Below are positions 1 through 5,987 of a stretch of DNA of 12,910 nucleotides, in pieces. Position 1 is the first letter of the stretch. Each line of letters opens with the position of its first letter. Source of the DNA: CAZUEG01 sp043798775 (GTDB lineage Bacteria > Patescibacteriota > Minisyncoccia > Minisyncoccales > GWA2-46-15); contig JAZDOL010000061.1 of NCBI GenBank assembly GCA_043798775.1, positions 1-12,910 of the forward strand, given 5' to 3'. Under the pieces are notes generated by a model, which did not search any database, was not told the DNA's origin, and was given only the letters and a program-made list of their open reading frames with translations. Both the position numbers and the translations under genes were made by a program.

Positions 1-374
1 CACCAGCCTCCTATAAACCCCTGCGGTTTACCATAGAAATATAAGAAATGCCATGGTCGCTAACGCTCCCATTTCGTTTCTTGATTCCCACGGCTACGCC
101 GTTAAAATTAAACGCTGCCATGGCGCGTAAGCTATTAACAACAAAATTATAAAGTACCGATAGTTCAAATCCCAGCGAGATTTGACTATCTTGCTTCGTT
201 TAGCCATTCAGCTATTAGCTGAATATATTCTCGTTCCGCCATCCCGACTTTGTCGGGAGCCATGCTGGCGGAACTGCGAAGATTACTTTTTCAATTTTGT
301 TGTTAAATATCATAAGGCCTGGCTATGAAATGCTACCGAAAATAATTTATCTTATTATCAAATATTAAGATAAC
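1..374. other. Gene-free, structured leader region
   Basis: No convincing coding frame is seen here. The DNA contains several short palindromes, including AAACC-cctgc-GGTTT near 17-31 and CGGC-tac-GCCG near 91-101, and the motif GCCATGG occurs twice (near 51 and 117). The strongest structure, at 135-306, is listed separately. The stretch just before the HAD gene (about 340-374) is AT-rich and probably holds its promoter (TATTAA near 363), but I cannot place a convincing -35 box. Confidence 0.6.
135..306. repeat. Inverted-repeat element enclosing three hairpins
   Basis: A perfect 14-bp inverted repeat bounds the element: TTAACAACAAAATT at 135-148 and AATTTTGTTGTTAA at 293-306. Pairing continues imperfectly inward (ataaagta against tacttttt). 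Inside lie three hairpins in a row: 159-190 (GATAG plus TCAAATC against GATTTGACTATC, one bulged base), 206-224 (ATTCAGCT-att-AGCTGAAT) and 233-274 (GTTCCGCCA with TGGCGGAAC, capped by TCCCGAC-ttt-GTCGGGA). The fold is a closing stem with three arms. No flanking target-site duplication is visible, so it may be a decayed MITE-like palindromic element or a structured RNA. It is not a tRNA: it is too long and lacks T-loop and anticodon signatures. Confidence 0.6.
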
Positions 375-998
375 ATGATCAAATTCGTATATTTTGATAT
401 CGGCGGGGTTATGATTGATGACTTTTCGAATAATGATAAATGGCAAAAGATGAAGTCATCTATAGGTGTAAGGCCGGAAATCGATGAGGAATTCGACGAT
501 CTTTATAGTGAATATGAGCTTGAAGAGCTATGCCTATCTCGAGACGTAGACTCCTTGATGCCGATTTTTTCCGATAAATTTAACATAAAGTTTCCCAAAA
601 ATTTCTCCATGTTAAAATATTTTGTTGACCACTTTGATAAAAATAATGCTATTTGGCTCATAGTTGCCGAGGTTCATACAAAATACGGCATCGGACTGCT
701 TACTAATATGTATGTCGGAATGTTTGACGAAATTACGAAGAGGGGATTATTGCCTCCGGTTAATTGGGACGTTGTGATCGACTCGACGATAGTTGGCCTA
801 CAGAAACCGGATATCAAGATATTTGAGTTAGCCGAAACAAGAAGCGGTTTTAAGGGTAAAGAAATTTTATTCGTTGACAATAATCAAAAAAATATTGATA
901 CCGCAAGTAATTTTGGTTGGAATGTTTTTTTATATGACTCTGCGAGTCATGTAGAATCAAGCAAAGAGTTGTTAGCGTATCTTCAATCTGTAGTTTAA
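375..998 (+). CDS. HAD-like hydrolase (probable phosphatase, subfamily IA)
   Basis: This 207-aa protein carries the HAD motifs in order. Motif I is FDIGGV, with nucleophile D8 and Gly at the position where many HAD phosphatases have the second Asp. Motif II is GLLTN (T110), motif III is the lysine in GLQKPD (K144), and motif IV is FVDNN (D168). A helical cap of about 90 residues lies between motifs I and II, as in subfamily IA. The FDxGG/N variant is common in YihX-like sugar-phosphate phosphatases, so activity is plausible but the substrate is unknown. The ATG follows an AT-rich stretch with no Shine-Dalgarno site, and the protein begins directly with the beta strand of motif I, which supports this start. 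It is followed after 35 bp by two Nudix genes, so a nucleotide or sugar-phosphate clean-up role is possible but unproven. Confidence 0.85.
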   Translation: MIKFVYFDIGGVMIDDFSNNDKWQKMKSSIGVRPEIDEEFDDLYSEYELEELCLSRDVDSLMPIFSDKFNIKFPKNFSMLKYFVDHFDKNNAIWLIVAEVHTKYGIGLLTNMYVGMFDEITKRGLLPPVNWDVVIDSTIVGLQKPDIKIFELAETRSGFKGKEILFVDNNQKNIDTASNFGWNVFLYDSASHVESSKELLAYLQSVV

Positions 999-1033
999 TG
1001 TTTTAATCTATAGAAAAACTAATAACTGACGGT

Positions 1034-1507
1034 ATGGAAAAAACGCGAATACCCTTAACGTTATGCATTTTAATCAAGGGCGGAAAAATATCGCTGGGAA
1101 TGAAAAAGCGCGGTTTTGCTGCCGGTAAATGGAACGGCTATGGTGGAAAACTGCATAAAGGAGAAACAATCGAGGAAGCGGCGAAAAGAGAACTCCAAGA
1201 AGAATCAGGAATAGTCGCCGATTATATCGAAAAAGTGGGAATCATTGATTTTGAAACCGAAGGCAGCCAAGAAATCTATGAGGTTCATATATTCAAATTG
1301 GAAAATTTTATTGGAGAGCCGGTAGAAACCGAAGAAATGAGACCGCAATGGTTTGATTATGACAAAATACCGTTTGATAATATGTGGCCCGACGACAAAT
1401 ACTGGTTTCCATTGCTATTGTCCGGAAAAAAATTCAAAGGTAAATTTCTCTTCGGTAAAAATGACACTATTCTTAATCAGGAGTTAGTGGAAGTCGAAGA
1501 GATTTAG
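1034..1507 (+). CDS. MTH1-like Nudix hydrolase (oxidised purine dNTP pyrophosphatase)
   Basis: This 157-aa protein has a perfect Nudix box, GX5EX7REUXEEXGU, at residues 38-60 (RELQEESGI). It hydrolyses nucleoside diphosphate-X substrates using metal bound by the box glutamates. From memory of human MTH1/NUDT1 (156 aa), large blocks coincide: GMKKRGF, WNG-GGK, GETIE, RELQEESG, EMRP-WF, MWPDD-YWFPLLL and DTIL. The MTH1 base-binding residues N33, W117, D119 and D120 correspond to N34, W118, D120 and D121 here. The likely job is removing 8-oxo-dGTP or 2-hydroxy-dATP from the nucleotide pool. The gene lies between a HAD phosphatase and a second Nudix gene on the same strand with short gaps, so it is probably co-transcribed. 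The start is chosen because MEKTRIPLTL aligns with the MTH1 N-terminus. No clear ribosome-binding site is seen. Confidence 0.92.
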   Translation: MEKTRIPLTLCILIKGGKISLGMKKRGFAAGKWNGYGGKLHKGETIEEAAKRELQEESGIVADYIEKVGIIDFETEGSQEIYEVHIFKLENFIGEPVETEEMRPQWFDYDKIPFDNMWPDDKYWFPLLLSGKKFKGKFLFGKNDTILNQELVEVEEI

Positions 1508-1539
1508 ATTCACAACGTTGAGGGTAATAAAATTAAACT

Positions 1540-1992
1540 ATGGATAGTCCAGAAAAAAGAAAAAAGGGAATTGAGGGGGACGCTGAACAAAAAGAAAAAC
1601 CAAAAACGGCTGCCGCAGTATTGGTTGTTTATGGTGACAAAGTTCTAGTTTTAAAAAAGAGAATTTCAGCCCGTTTTCATCCTTTGGGATGGGTTTTACC
1701 CGGGGGTAGGGCCGAAGAAGATGAAACCATTTTGGAAACAGCAGAGATAGAACTTCATGAAGAAACCGGTTTGTCTGGTCATGTTGGCGCGGTTATAGAG
1801 TTGGATGTCAAACCATTTTTTTATGAAGAAACCAATACGCTGGTTAATTATTTCATTGCCGAAAGCGAAATAATAAATATTGTTCTAAGTGAAGAACACA
1901 CGGAATATCGTTGGGTTTCAAAAGAAAACTGGCAAGAATTGAATTGCACTCCCAGTTGCCGTTACGCATTGGAAAATTATTTTAATAAATAA
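1540..1992 (+). CDS. Nudix hydrolase with altered Nudix box
   Basis: This is a 150-aa Nudix-fold protein. The box at residues 56-78 fits GX5EX7-(R)-EUXEEXGU except that the invariant Arg is Ile70 (AEIELHEETGL, codon ATA). The metal-binding glutamates E71, E74 and E75 are kept, so catalysis may persist, though the Arg normally holds the loop-helix in place. A charged, low-complexity N-terminal tail (residues 1-22, rich in Lys and Glu) precedes the first beta strand (TAAAVLVVYGDKVLVLKKR). The substrate cannot be predicted; the general shape is that of small dNTP/NDP-sugar Nudix proteins. It starts 32 bp after the MTH1-like gene and is probably the last gene of that unit. A later internal start is possible because the tail is not part of the fold, but no other Met codon lies before the domain. 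Confidence 0.88.
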   Translation: MDSPEKRKKGIEGDAEQKEKPKTAAAVLVVYGDKVLVLKKRISARFHPLGWVLPGGRAEEDETILETAEIELHEETGLSGHVGAVIELDVKPFFYEETNTLVNYFIAESEIINIVLSEEHTEYRWVSKENWQELNCTPSCRYALENYFNK

Positions 1993-2195
1993 CGCTTCGC
2001 GATTCATTCGGGAAGTAGGCAGTAAAAGCACCTATTTCCGGAATGTATTATCTATTTCTCGACACGACGTTCGACATTCGACGTCGTCACATTGTCGTTA
2101 CGTTAATGATTAACATAATTAATAACGAGAATGTGATAAGAAATGTATTGATTAAGAGGCGAGAAATGTATGTTCCCCTGTGGAAAAGTGCCTAT
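1993..2195. repeat. Cluster of three intergenic hairpins
   Basis: This non-coding stretch follows the second Nudix gene. Three consecutive stem-loops can be drawn. At 2005-2045, CATTCGGGAAGTAGG faces CCTATTTCCGGAATG (15 bp with one mismatch and one G-T). At 2064-2087, ACGACGT faces ACGTCGT. At 2088-2135, CACATTGTCGTTA faces TAACGAGAATGTG (one mismatch), with the palindrome GTTAAT-g-ATTAAC inside. None has a U-tract, so they are not classical terminators, although the first could help end the upstream unit. Confidence 0.5.
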
Positions 2196-2322
2196 AAAAT
2201 GCCGTAACTCCTCACCCACCCGAAGTAAAAAGATAAATCTACGAACAAAGATGAAAAAAAATTGACCAAGTGCCTCCGATTTTGTTCGGAAACTTCAAGT
2301 GAGTGAGGAGTTACAAAATGCC
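2196..2322. mobile_element. MITE-like element, 111 bp, with 8-bp target duplication
   Basis: The body spans 2204-2314. Its 22-nt terminal inverted repeats lie at 2204-2225 (beginning GTAACTCCTCAC) and 2293-2314 (ending GTGAGGAGTTAC) and differ at three positions. Each mismatch becomes a G-U pair if the minus strand is transcribed. Identical octamers AAAATGCC flank it at 2196-2203 and 2315-2322, as expected from an 8-bp target duplication. The interior is AT-rich and non-coding, with a small hairpin TCCGA...TCGGA near 2276-2290. No transposase is encoded, so it would depend on one supplied in trans. The family is not assigned; 8-bp duplications occur in several IS families. It sits immediately upstream of the secD promoter. 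Confidence 0.75.
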
Positions 2323-2325
2323 TGT

Positions 2326-2354
2326 TTGCCAAAGCGCTAAACTAATGATATAAT
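2326..2354 (+). promoter_or_regulatory. Sigma-70-type promoter of secD (leaderless start)
   Basis: A -35 box TTGCCA (2326-2331) and a perfect -10 box TATAAT (2349-2354) are separated by 17 bp. Only 8 bases separate the -10 box from the secD ATG, so transcription should start at or within a few bases of the start codon and the mRNA would be leaderless or nearly so. No Shine-Dalgarno site is present, which fits. The -35 box begins 4 bp after the MITE target duplication. Confidence 0.75.
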
Positions 2355-2362
2355 CAAAAAAT

Positions 2363-3784
2363 ATGAATACCAAAAGGAATAAAATTACCATTATTGCCGT
2401 TTTAATATTGGCGTTTGTCGCAATGACCTTTGTTTATCCCGATTATTTTAACAAAGGAGTTGATTATTTGAATAAACAACTGCCAATTATTTCCCAGGGA
2501 AAGGTAAAGATAGCATTACCCCATTTTCCTGTTGTTCCTTTTCGTTTGGGGTTAGACTTAAAGGGGGGATCGCATTTGGTATACGAAGCCGATCTTTCAA
2601 CTATCAACGAAAAGGACTACCAAATAGCGATGCAGGGCCTTCGAGATGTTATTGAAAGACGAGTTAATTATTATGGCGTTCAGGAGCCGTTAATTCAGAC
2701 CCAAGAAGCGAACGGCCATTATCGATTAATTGTCGAAATTGCCGGAGTTACCGATGTAAACGAAGCAAAAAAGATTATCGGAGAAACGCCATTTTTAGAA
2801 TTTAAAGAACCCAGGCCACAAGAGCAAACAGATCAGATTTTAGCCAAACAAAAAGAAATCGAAGGAAAAACATTTGAAGAAATCCAAAAGATACCCGACT
2901 GGCAGATTGCTTTAGAAGATCCGTACTTTGTATCCACCGAACTTACCGGCAAATACTTAACTCGCGCCGAGGTTAGTTTTGACTCTAATACTAATAGACC
3001 ACTAATCTCTTTGCAGTTTAACGACGAAGGAGCAAAATTATTTGAAGCGATAACCGAAAGAAACATCGGCAAGCCGGTAGCGATCACCTTAAATCAGTCG
3101 CTATTATCCGCGCCTAACGTTCAGGAAAAAATAACAGGAGGGAAAGCGCAAATCACCGGTAAGTTCACCGTTCAGGAGGCGCAAAAATTGGTCCGTGAAT
3201 TAAATGCCGGCGCCTTGCCGGTGCCGATAAATTTAGTATCGCAAGAGACAGTTGGTCCGACTCTCGGACAAGCATCGCTCAATAAGTCGCTAATGGCTGG
3301 GCTGTATGGATTCATTGGAATTTTGATATTTGTTCTCGTGCTTTACCGAATCCCCGGGCTACTGGCGGCAATTTCTCTAATTATTTATGGAGCGATTATT
3401 TTAGCTGCCTTTAAGCTGATTTCAGCAACAATGACCTTGGCGGGAATTGCCGGTTTCATCTTGTCTGTTGGAATGGCGGTTGACGCTAATGTGCTTATCT
3501 TCGCTCGGATTAGGGAAGAAATTAAAGCCAAAAAAAGCTTTCCTCTGGCAATAAAAGATGGATTTGATCGCGCTTGGCCATCAATTAGAGATAGTAATAT
3601 GACTATCCTAATAACCTCGGTGATTCTATTCTCTTTTGGCACCAGTTTCGTGAAAGGGTTTGCCGTTACTTTAATTATCGGCTTATTCGGCAGTTTATTC
3701 GCCTCGATGGTAATTACCAGAATATTTCTGGAATCGTTTGCCGGATCAAAAATTTCCGAATCATTTTTGTTCTGGAAAAAGTAA
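2363..3784 (+). CDS. secD: Protein translocase subunit SecD
   Basis: This 473-aa inner-membrane protein belongs to the RND superfamily and works with SecF to use the proton gradient to pull exported proteins through SecYEG. TM1 is at about residues 8-26. The family signature LGLDLKGGSHLVYEAD (63-77) follows, then the P1-type periplasmic domain (about 80-305, including AGALPVPI at 282-289), then five C-terminal membrane segments (about 311-328, 332-352, 356-380, 413-430, 433-455). The conserved GMAVDANVLIFARIREE block is at 370-386. It is shorter than the E. coli protein (615 aa) and resembles the compact forms of Gram-positive and CPR bacteria. The start at 2363 is set by the promoter and by the short charged N-terminus before TM1. 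A duplicated hairpin element separates it from secF by 149 bp. Confidence 0.96.
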   Translation: MNTKRNKITIIAVLILAFVAMTFVYPDYFNKGVDYLNKQLPIISQGKVKIALPHFPVVPFRLGLDLKGGSHLVYEADLSTINEKDYQIAMQGLRDVIERRVNYYGVQEPLIQTQEANGHYRLIVEIAGVTDVNEAKKIIGETPFLEFKEPRPQEQTDQILAKQKEIEGKTFEEIQKIPDWQIALEDPYFVSTELTGKYLTRAEVSFDSNTNRPLISLQFNDEGAKLFEAITERNIGKPVAITLNQSLLSAPNVQEKITGGKAQITGKFTVQEAQKLVRELNAGALPVPINLVSQETVGPTLGQASLNKSLMAGLYGFIGILIFVLVLYRIPGLLAAISLIIYGAIILAAFKLISATMTLAGIAGFILSVGMAVDANVLIFARIREEIKAKKSFPLAIKDGFDRAWPSIRDSNMTILITSVILFSFGTSFVKGFAVTLIIGLFGSLFASMVITRIFLESFAGSKISESFLFWKK

Positions 3785-3788
3785 ATTA

Positions 3789-3873
3789 TAATATTTTTTT
3801 AAGGTATTTCGTCTCGCTAAGCGAGACGACCAAAGGAGTAACCTCCTTTGAAATCCTCATTATTTAGTTCCCC
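3789..3873. repeat. Post-sec multi-hairpin repeat, copy 1
   Basis: This 85-bp sequence recurs after secF at 4807-4891, exactly 1018 bp away, with only four differences that I can count (3835, 3850, 3851, 3870). It starts with a T-run, then the palindrome TCGTCTCGCT-a-AGCGAGACGA (3809-3829), then CAAAGGAG-taac-CTCCTTTG (3831-3850). Right after it, and partly inside, comes a third hairpin (3863-3896). The second hairpin pairs a Shine-Dalgarno-like AAGGAG with an anti-Shine-Dalgarno-like CTCCTT. Confidence 0.85.
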
Positions 3874-3896
3874 ACGGCTTGCCGTGGGGAACTAAA
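3863..3896 (+). terminator. Strong hairpin after secD, possible attenuator
   Basis: TTTAGTTCCCCACGG and CCGTGGGGAACTAAA form a perfect 15-bp stem with the tetraloop cttg. There is no U-tract after it, so it is not a canonical intrinsic terminator. It could stabilise the 3' end of secD mRNA or lower secF expression. Only its left half is conserved in the copy after secF. Confidence 0.5.
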
Positions 3897-3933
3897 CAAG
3901 CAAGCGGTCGTTAATTCTGCGCCATTCACTACT

Positions 3934-4809
3934 ATGAAAATACCATTTCTTAAATACCGTAAAATATATTATCTTTTTTCGGCACTCCTTGTCATTGGGA
4001 GCGTTTACGCAATCCTAATCTATGGACTGAAGTTTGGTATGGAGTTTACCGGTGGTAGTGTGTTAGAAATTTCCGTTCCCAATAACGGTTACTCGCGTGA
4101 CGAAATCGAAAACAAGCTAAAACCGCTTAATATCGGTGAAATGACGATTAGCCTGTTGAGCAATAACAATGCATCTTTGCGTTTGCCGTCTTTATCCGAC
4201 GAAATGCGTGGAAAGATATTAACTGCCTTGCCGGAAGTCAGAGAAGAGCGTTTTGAAACAATCGGTCCTTTAATTGGAAAAGAGCTTAAAACGAAAACCG
4301 AAATCGCGATTGCCTTATCGCTTATGGGAATTATGCTTTATATTGTTATCGCTTTTCGAAAACTAACATATCCGGCAAAGCCATGGCAGTATGGCGTAGC
4401 GGCCCTCATTGCTCTGTTTCATGATTTAATCATTCCTTTGGGGGTGTTTGCCGTTCTTGGGGAGTTTTATAATGTAGAAATAACAATTCCGTTTGTGGCG
4501 GCCCTTTTAACCGTTCTTGGGTATTCGATTAGCGATACGGTGGTTGTATATGATCGGATCAGGGAAAATTATCCTAAGAATAAGGGGAAGAGTTTTTACG
4601 ATATCGTGGAAGAAAGCTTAAATCAGACCATTATTCGATCGGTAACCACAAATGTCGCGGCAATTCTGGCCCTTGTTTGTATCTATTTCTTCGGCGGTGA
4701 AACCCTGAAGTATTTTGCCCTAGCGATGGTTATTGGGATAATCTCCGGCAGTTATTCCTCGATATTTGTTGCCACTCCGCTTCTAGTAACTTGGAATAAG
4801 CAAATTTAA
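3934..4809 (+). CDS. secF: Protein translocase subunit SecF
   Basis: This 291-aa inner-membrane partner of SecD drives the late, proton-gradient-dependent step of Sec export. TM1 is at about 10-30, followed by the signature GLKFGMEFTGGSVLEI (31-46), a short periplasmic domain (about 45-118), and five further membrane segments beginning near 122, 152, 183, 237 and 262. The conserved LGYSISDTVVVYDRIRE block at 195-211 carries the Asp and Arg typical of the family. The length is normal. The start is the first ATG before the conserved MKIPFLKYRKIYY N-terminus. No strong promoter or Shine-Dalgarno site is visible upstream, so it is probably transcribed from the secD promoter through the hairpin-rich spacer. 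Confidence 0.96.
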   Translation: MKIPFLKYRKIYYLFSALLVIGSVYAILIYGLKFGMEFTGGSVLEISVPNNGYSRDEIENKLKPLNIGEMTISLLSNNNASLRLPSLSDEMRGKILTALPEVREERFETIGPLIGKELKTKTEIAIALSLMGIMLYIVIAFRKLTYPAKPWQYGVAALIALFHDLIIPLGVFAVLGEFYNVEITIPFVAALLTVLGYSISDTVVVYDRIRENYPKNKGKSFYDIVEESLNQTIIRSVTTNVAAILALVCIYFFGGETLKYFALAMVIGIISGSYSSIFVATPLLVTWNKQI

Positions 4810-4917
4810 TATTTTTTTAAGGTATTTCGTCTCGCTAAGCGAGACGACCAAAAGAGTAACCTCCTTTAGAATCCTCATTATTTAGTTTCCCGCGATAGGT
4901 CGCGGAGTATGCTAAAT
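4807..4917. repeat. Post-sec multi-hairpin repeat, copy 2
   Basis: This is the second copy of the element found after secD. The copy begins inside the secF stop codon and runs to 4891. The first palindrome (4827-4847) is unchanged. The second hairpin has lost pairing (CAAAAGAG against CTCCTTTA). The third is replaced by another imperfect hairpin in which ATTTAG (4880-4885) faces CTAAAT (4912-4917) around CCGCGA-tagg-TCGCGG (4890-4905). The differences suggest that this copy is decaying or has been re-formed by insertion. Confidence 0.8.
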
Positions 4918-4925
4918 AATCAACA

Positions 4926-4954
4926 TTGACAAAGTAACAGATAAATGTTTTAAT
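4926..4954 (+). promoter_or_regulatory. Sigma-70-type promoter of the sigma4-HARE gene
   Basis: A perfect -35 box TTGACA (4926-4931) is followed after 17 bp by TTTAAT (4949-4954). The expected start near 4961 gives a leader of about 20 nt before the ATG at 4982. No purine-rich ribosome-binding site is visible in that leader. Confidence 0.7.
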
Positions 4955-4981
4955 AATAGAAGTAAATATCCTATTTGTTTT

Positions 4982-5965
4982 ATGCGACAAAATATCGACT
5001 ATCAAAAAATATCTCAAAAATTGTTGAGCGACTTATCGGCGAGAGTCAGAGAGGTGATCGTCCGTCGTTTTGGCTTAAACGATAAAGAAAGAGAAACCTT
5101 AGAGGCAATTGGCAAGCGGTACAAAATTACCCGAGAGCGAGTTCGTCAAATAGAAAGAGACGGTTTGTTGAAGCTACGATCAGCAATTAAAGAATATCCG
5201 ATGCTAACGAAAGCAATTATTGATGAACTGGAAGTAACAGGAGGATTAAGAGAAGAGGGCGAGCTTTTGAAAAGCGTTGGTGGCGATAAATATCAAAACC
5301 ATGTGTATTTTGTTTTGAACTTAGGCGAACAATTCGTTAAATTTCCGGAAAACGAAGGCTATAAGTCCTCTTGGGCTCTGAAGCCAGAATCATTTTATTT
5401 CGCTCAAAAATTAATTAACGATTTTGAAACCGATTTAAAGAAAAAGAGACAACCGGTTGATTTAGATAGTCAGCAATCGGTGGCTAATATAGCTCAAGGC
5501 GTTTTAATGGCCTACTTGGCAATTTCCAAAAAAATAAAACAAGGTCCCGATGGATTGTATGGAATGAAGGATTGGCCGGAGATTTCACCGCGAGGAGTTC
5601 GCGATAAGGCGTATTTGGCGCTAAAAAAAGCGAATGAGCCGCTTCATTTTTCCGAAGTTGCAAAAAAAATTGGTAACGGCGCGTTGGCGCAGACCGTTCA
5701 TAATGAATTAATTAAGGATAGTAAATTCGTTTTAGTTGGCCGTGGATTATATGGTTTGAAGGAATGGGGCTATGAGCCGGGGGTTGTGAAGGATGTTATC
5801 TCTCAAATCATAAAATCAGCAAAAAAACCACTATCTAAAGAAGAAATTGTCACTCTGGTCACAAAACAGCGTTTCGTTAAGGAAAATACCATCACTTTCA
5901 ATCTTTCTAATCGGCGGAATTTTTATCGCACCGCCGACGGTAAATATCAAATACAGGAATCCTAA
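4982..5965 (+). CDS. Sigma-70 region-4 protein with HARE-HTH domain
   Basis: This 327-aa predicted transcription regulator has a sigma-70 region 4 at about residues 15-70, with the helix-turn-helix YKITRERVRQIERDGLLKLR (47-66) nearly matching the sigma region 4.2 consensus that contacts -35 elements. No region 2 or 3 precedes it, so it cannot be a complete sigma factor. The middle (about 75-195) is of unknown fold. Residues 204-262 fit a HARE-HTH winged helix (KAYLALKKANEPLHFSEVAKKIG through VGRGLYGLKEWG), the domain known from the RNA polymerase delta subunit RpoE. A second similar winged-helix unit follows at about 267-323. It may act as a DNA-binding RNA polymerase accessory factor. It has its own promoter and is followed after 22 bp by the membrane-protein gene. 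Confidence 0.8.
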   Translation: MRQNIDYQKISQKLLSDLSARVREVIVRRFGLNDKERETLEAIGKRYKITRERVRQIERDGLLKLRSAIKEYPMLTKAIIDELEVTGGLREEGELLKSVGGDKYQNHVYFVLNLGEQFVKFPENEGYKSSWALKPESFYFAQKLINDFETDLKKKRQPVDLDSQQSVANIAQGVLMAYLAISKKIKQGPDGLYGMKDWPEISPRGVRDKAYLALKKANEPLHFSEVAKKIGNGALAQTVHNELIKDSKFVLVGRGLYGLKEWGYEPGVVKDVISQIIKSAKKPLSKEEIVTLVTKQRFVKENTITFNLSNRRNFYRTADGKYQIQES

Positions 5966-5987
5966 GAAAGTATGGTATAAAGGACTA

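Noticed and set aside
135..306. Cloverleaf-like fold considered as a tRNA or tmRNA
   Set aside because: Arm lengths, total length and the absence of T-loop, anticodon and CCA-end features do not fit either RNA.
3863..3896. Canonical rho-independent terminator after secD
   Set aside because: The stem is strong but no U-tract follows on either strand, so it is recorded only as a possible attenuator or mRNA-stabilising hairpin.
4835..5017. Minus-strand 60-codon open frame over the spacer after secF
   Set aside because: It runs through the hairpin repeat and the promoter of the next gene and shows no protein-like features.
5847..5987. Longer N-terminus of the membrane protein starting at 5847
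   Set aside because: It would overlap the upstream sigma4-HARE gene by about 119 bp, has no ribosome-binding site, and the ATG at 5988 has AAAGGA upstream.
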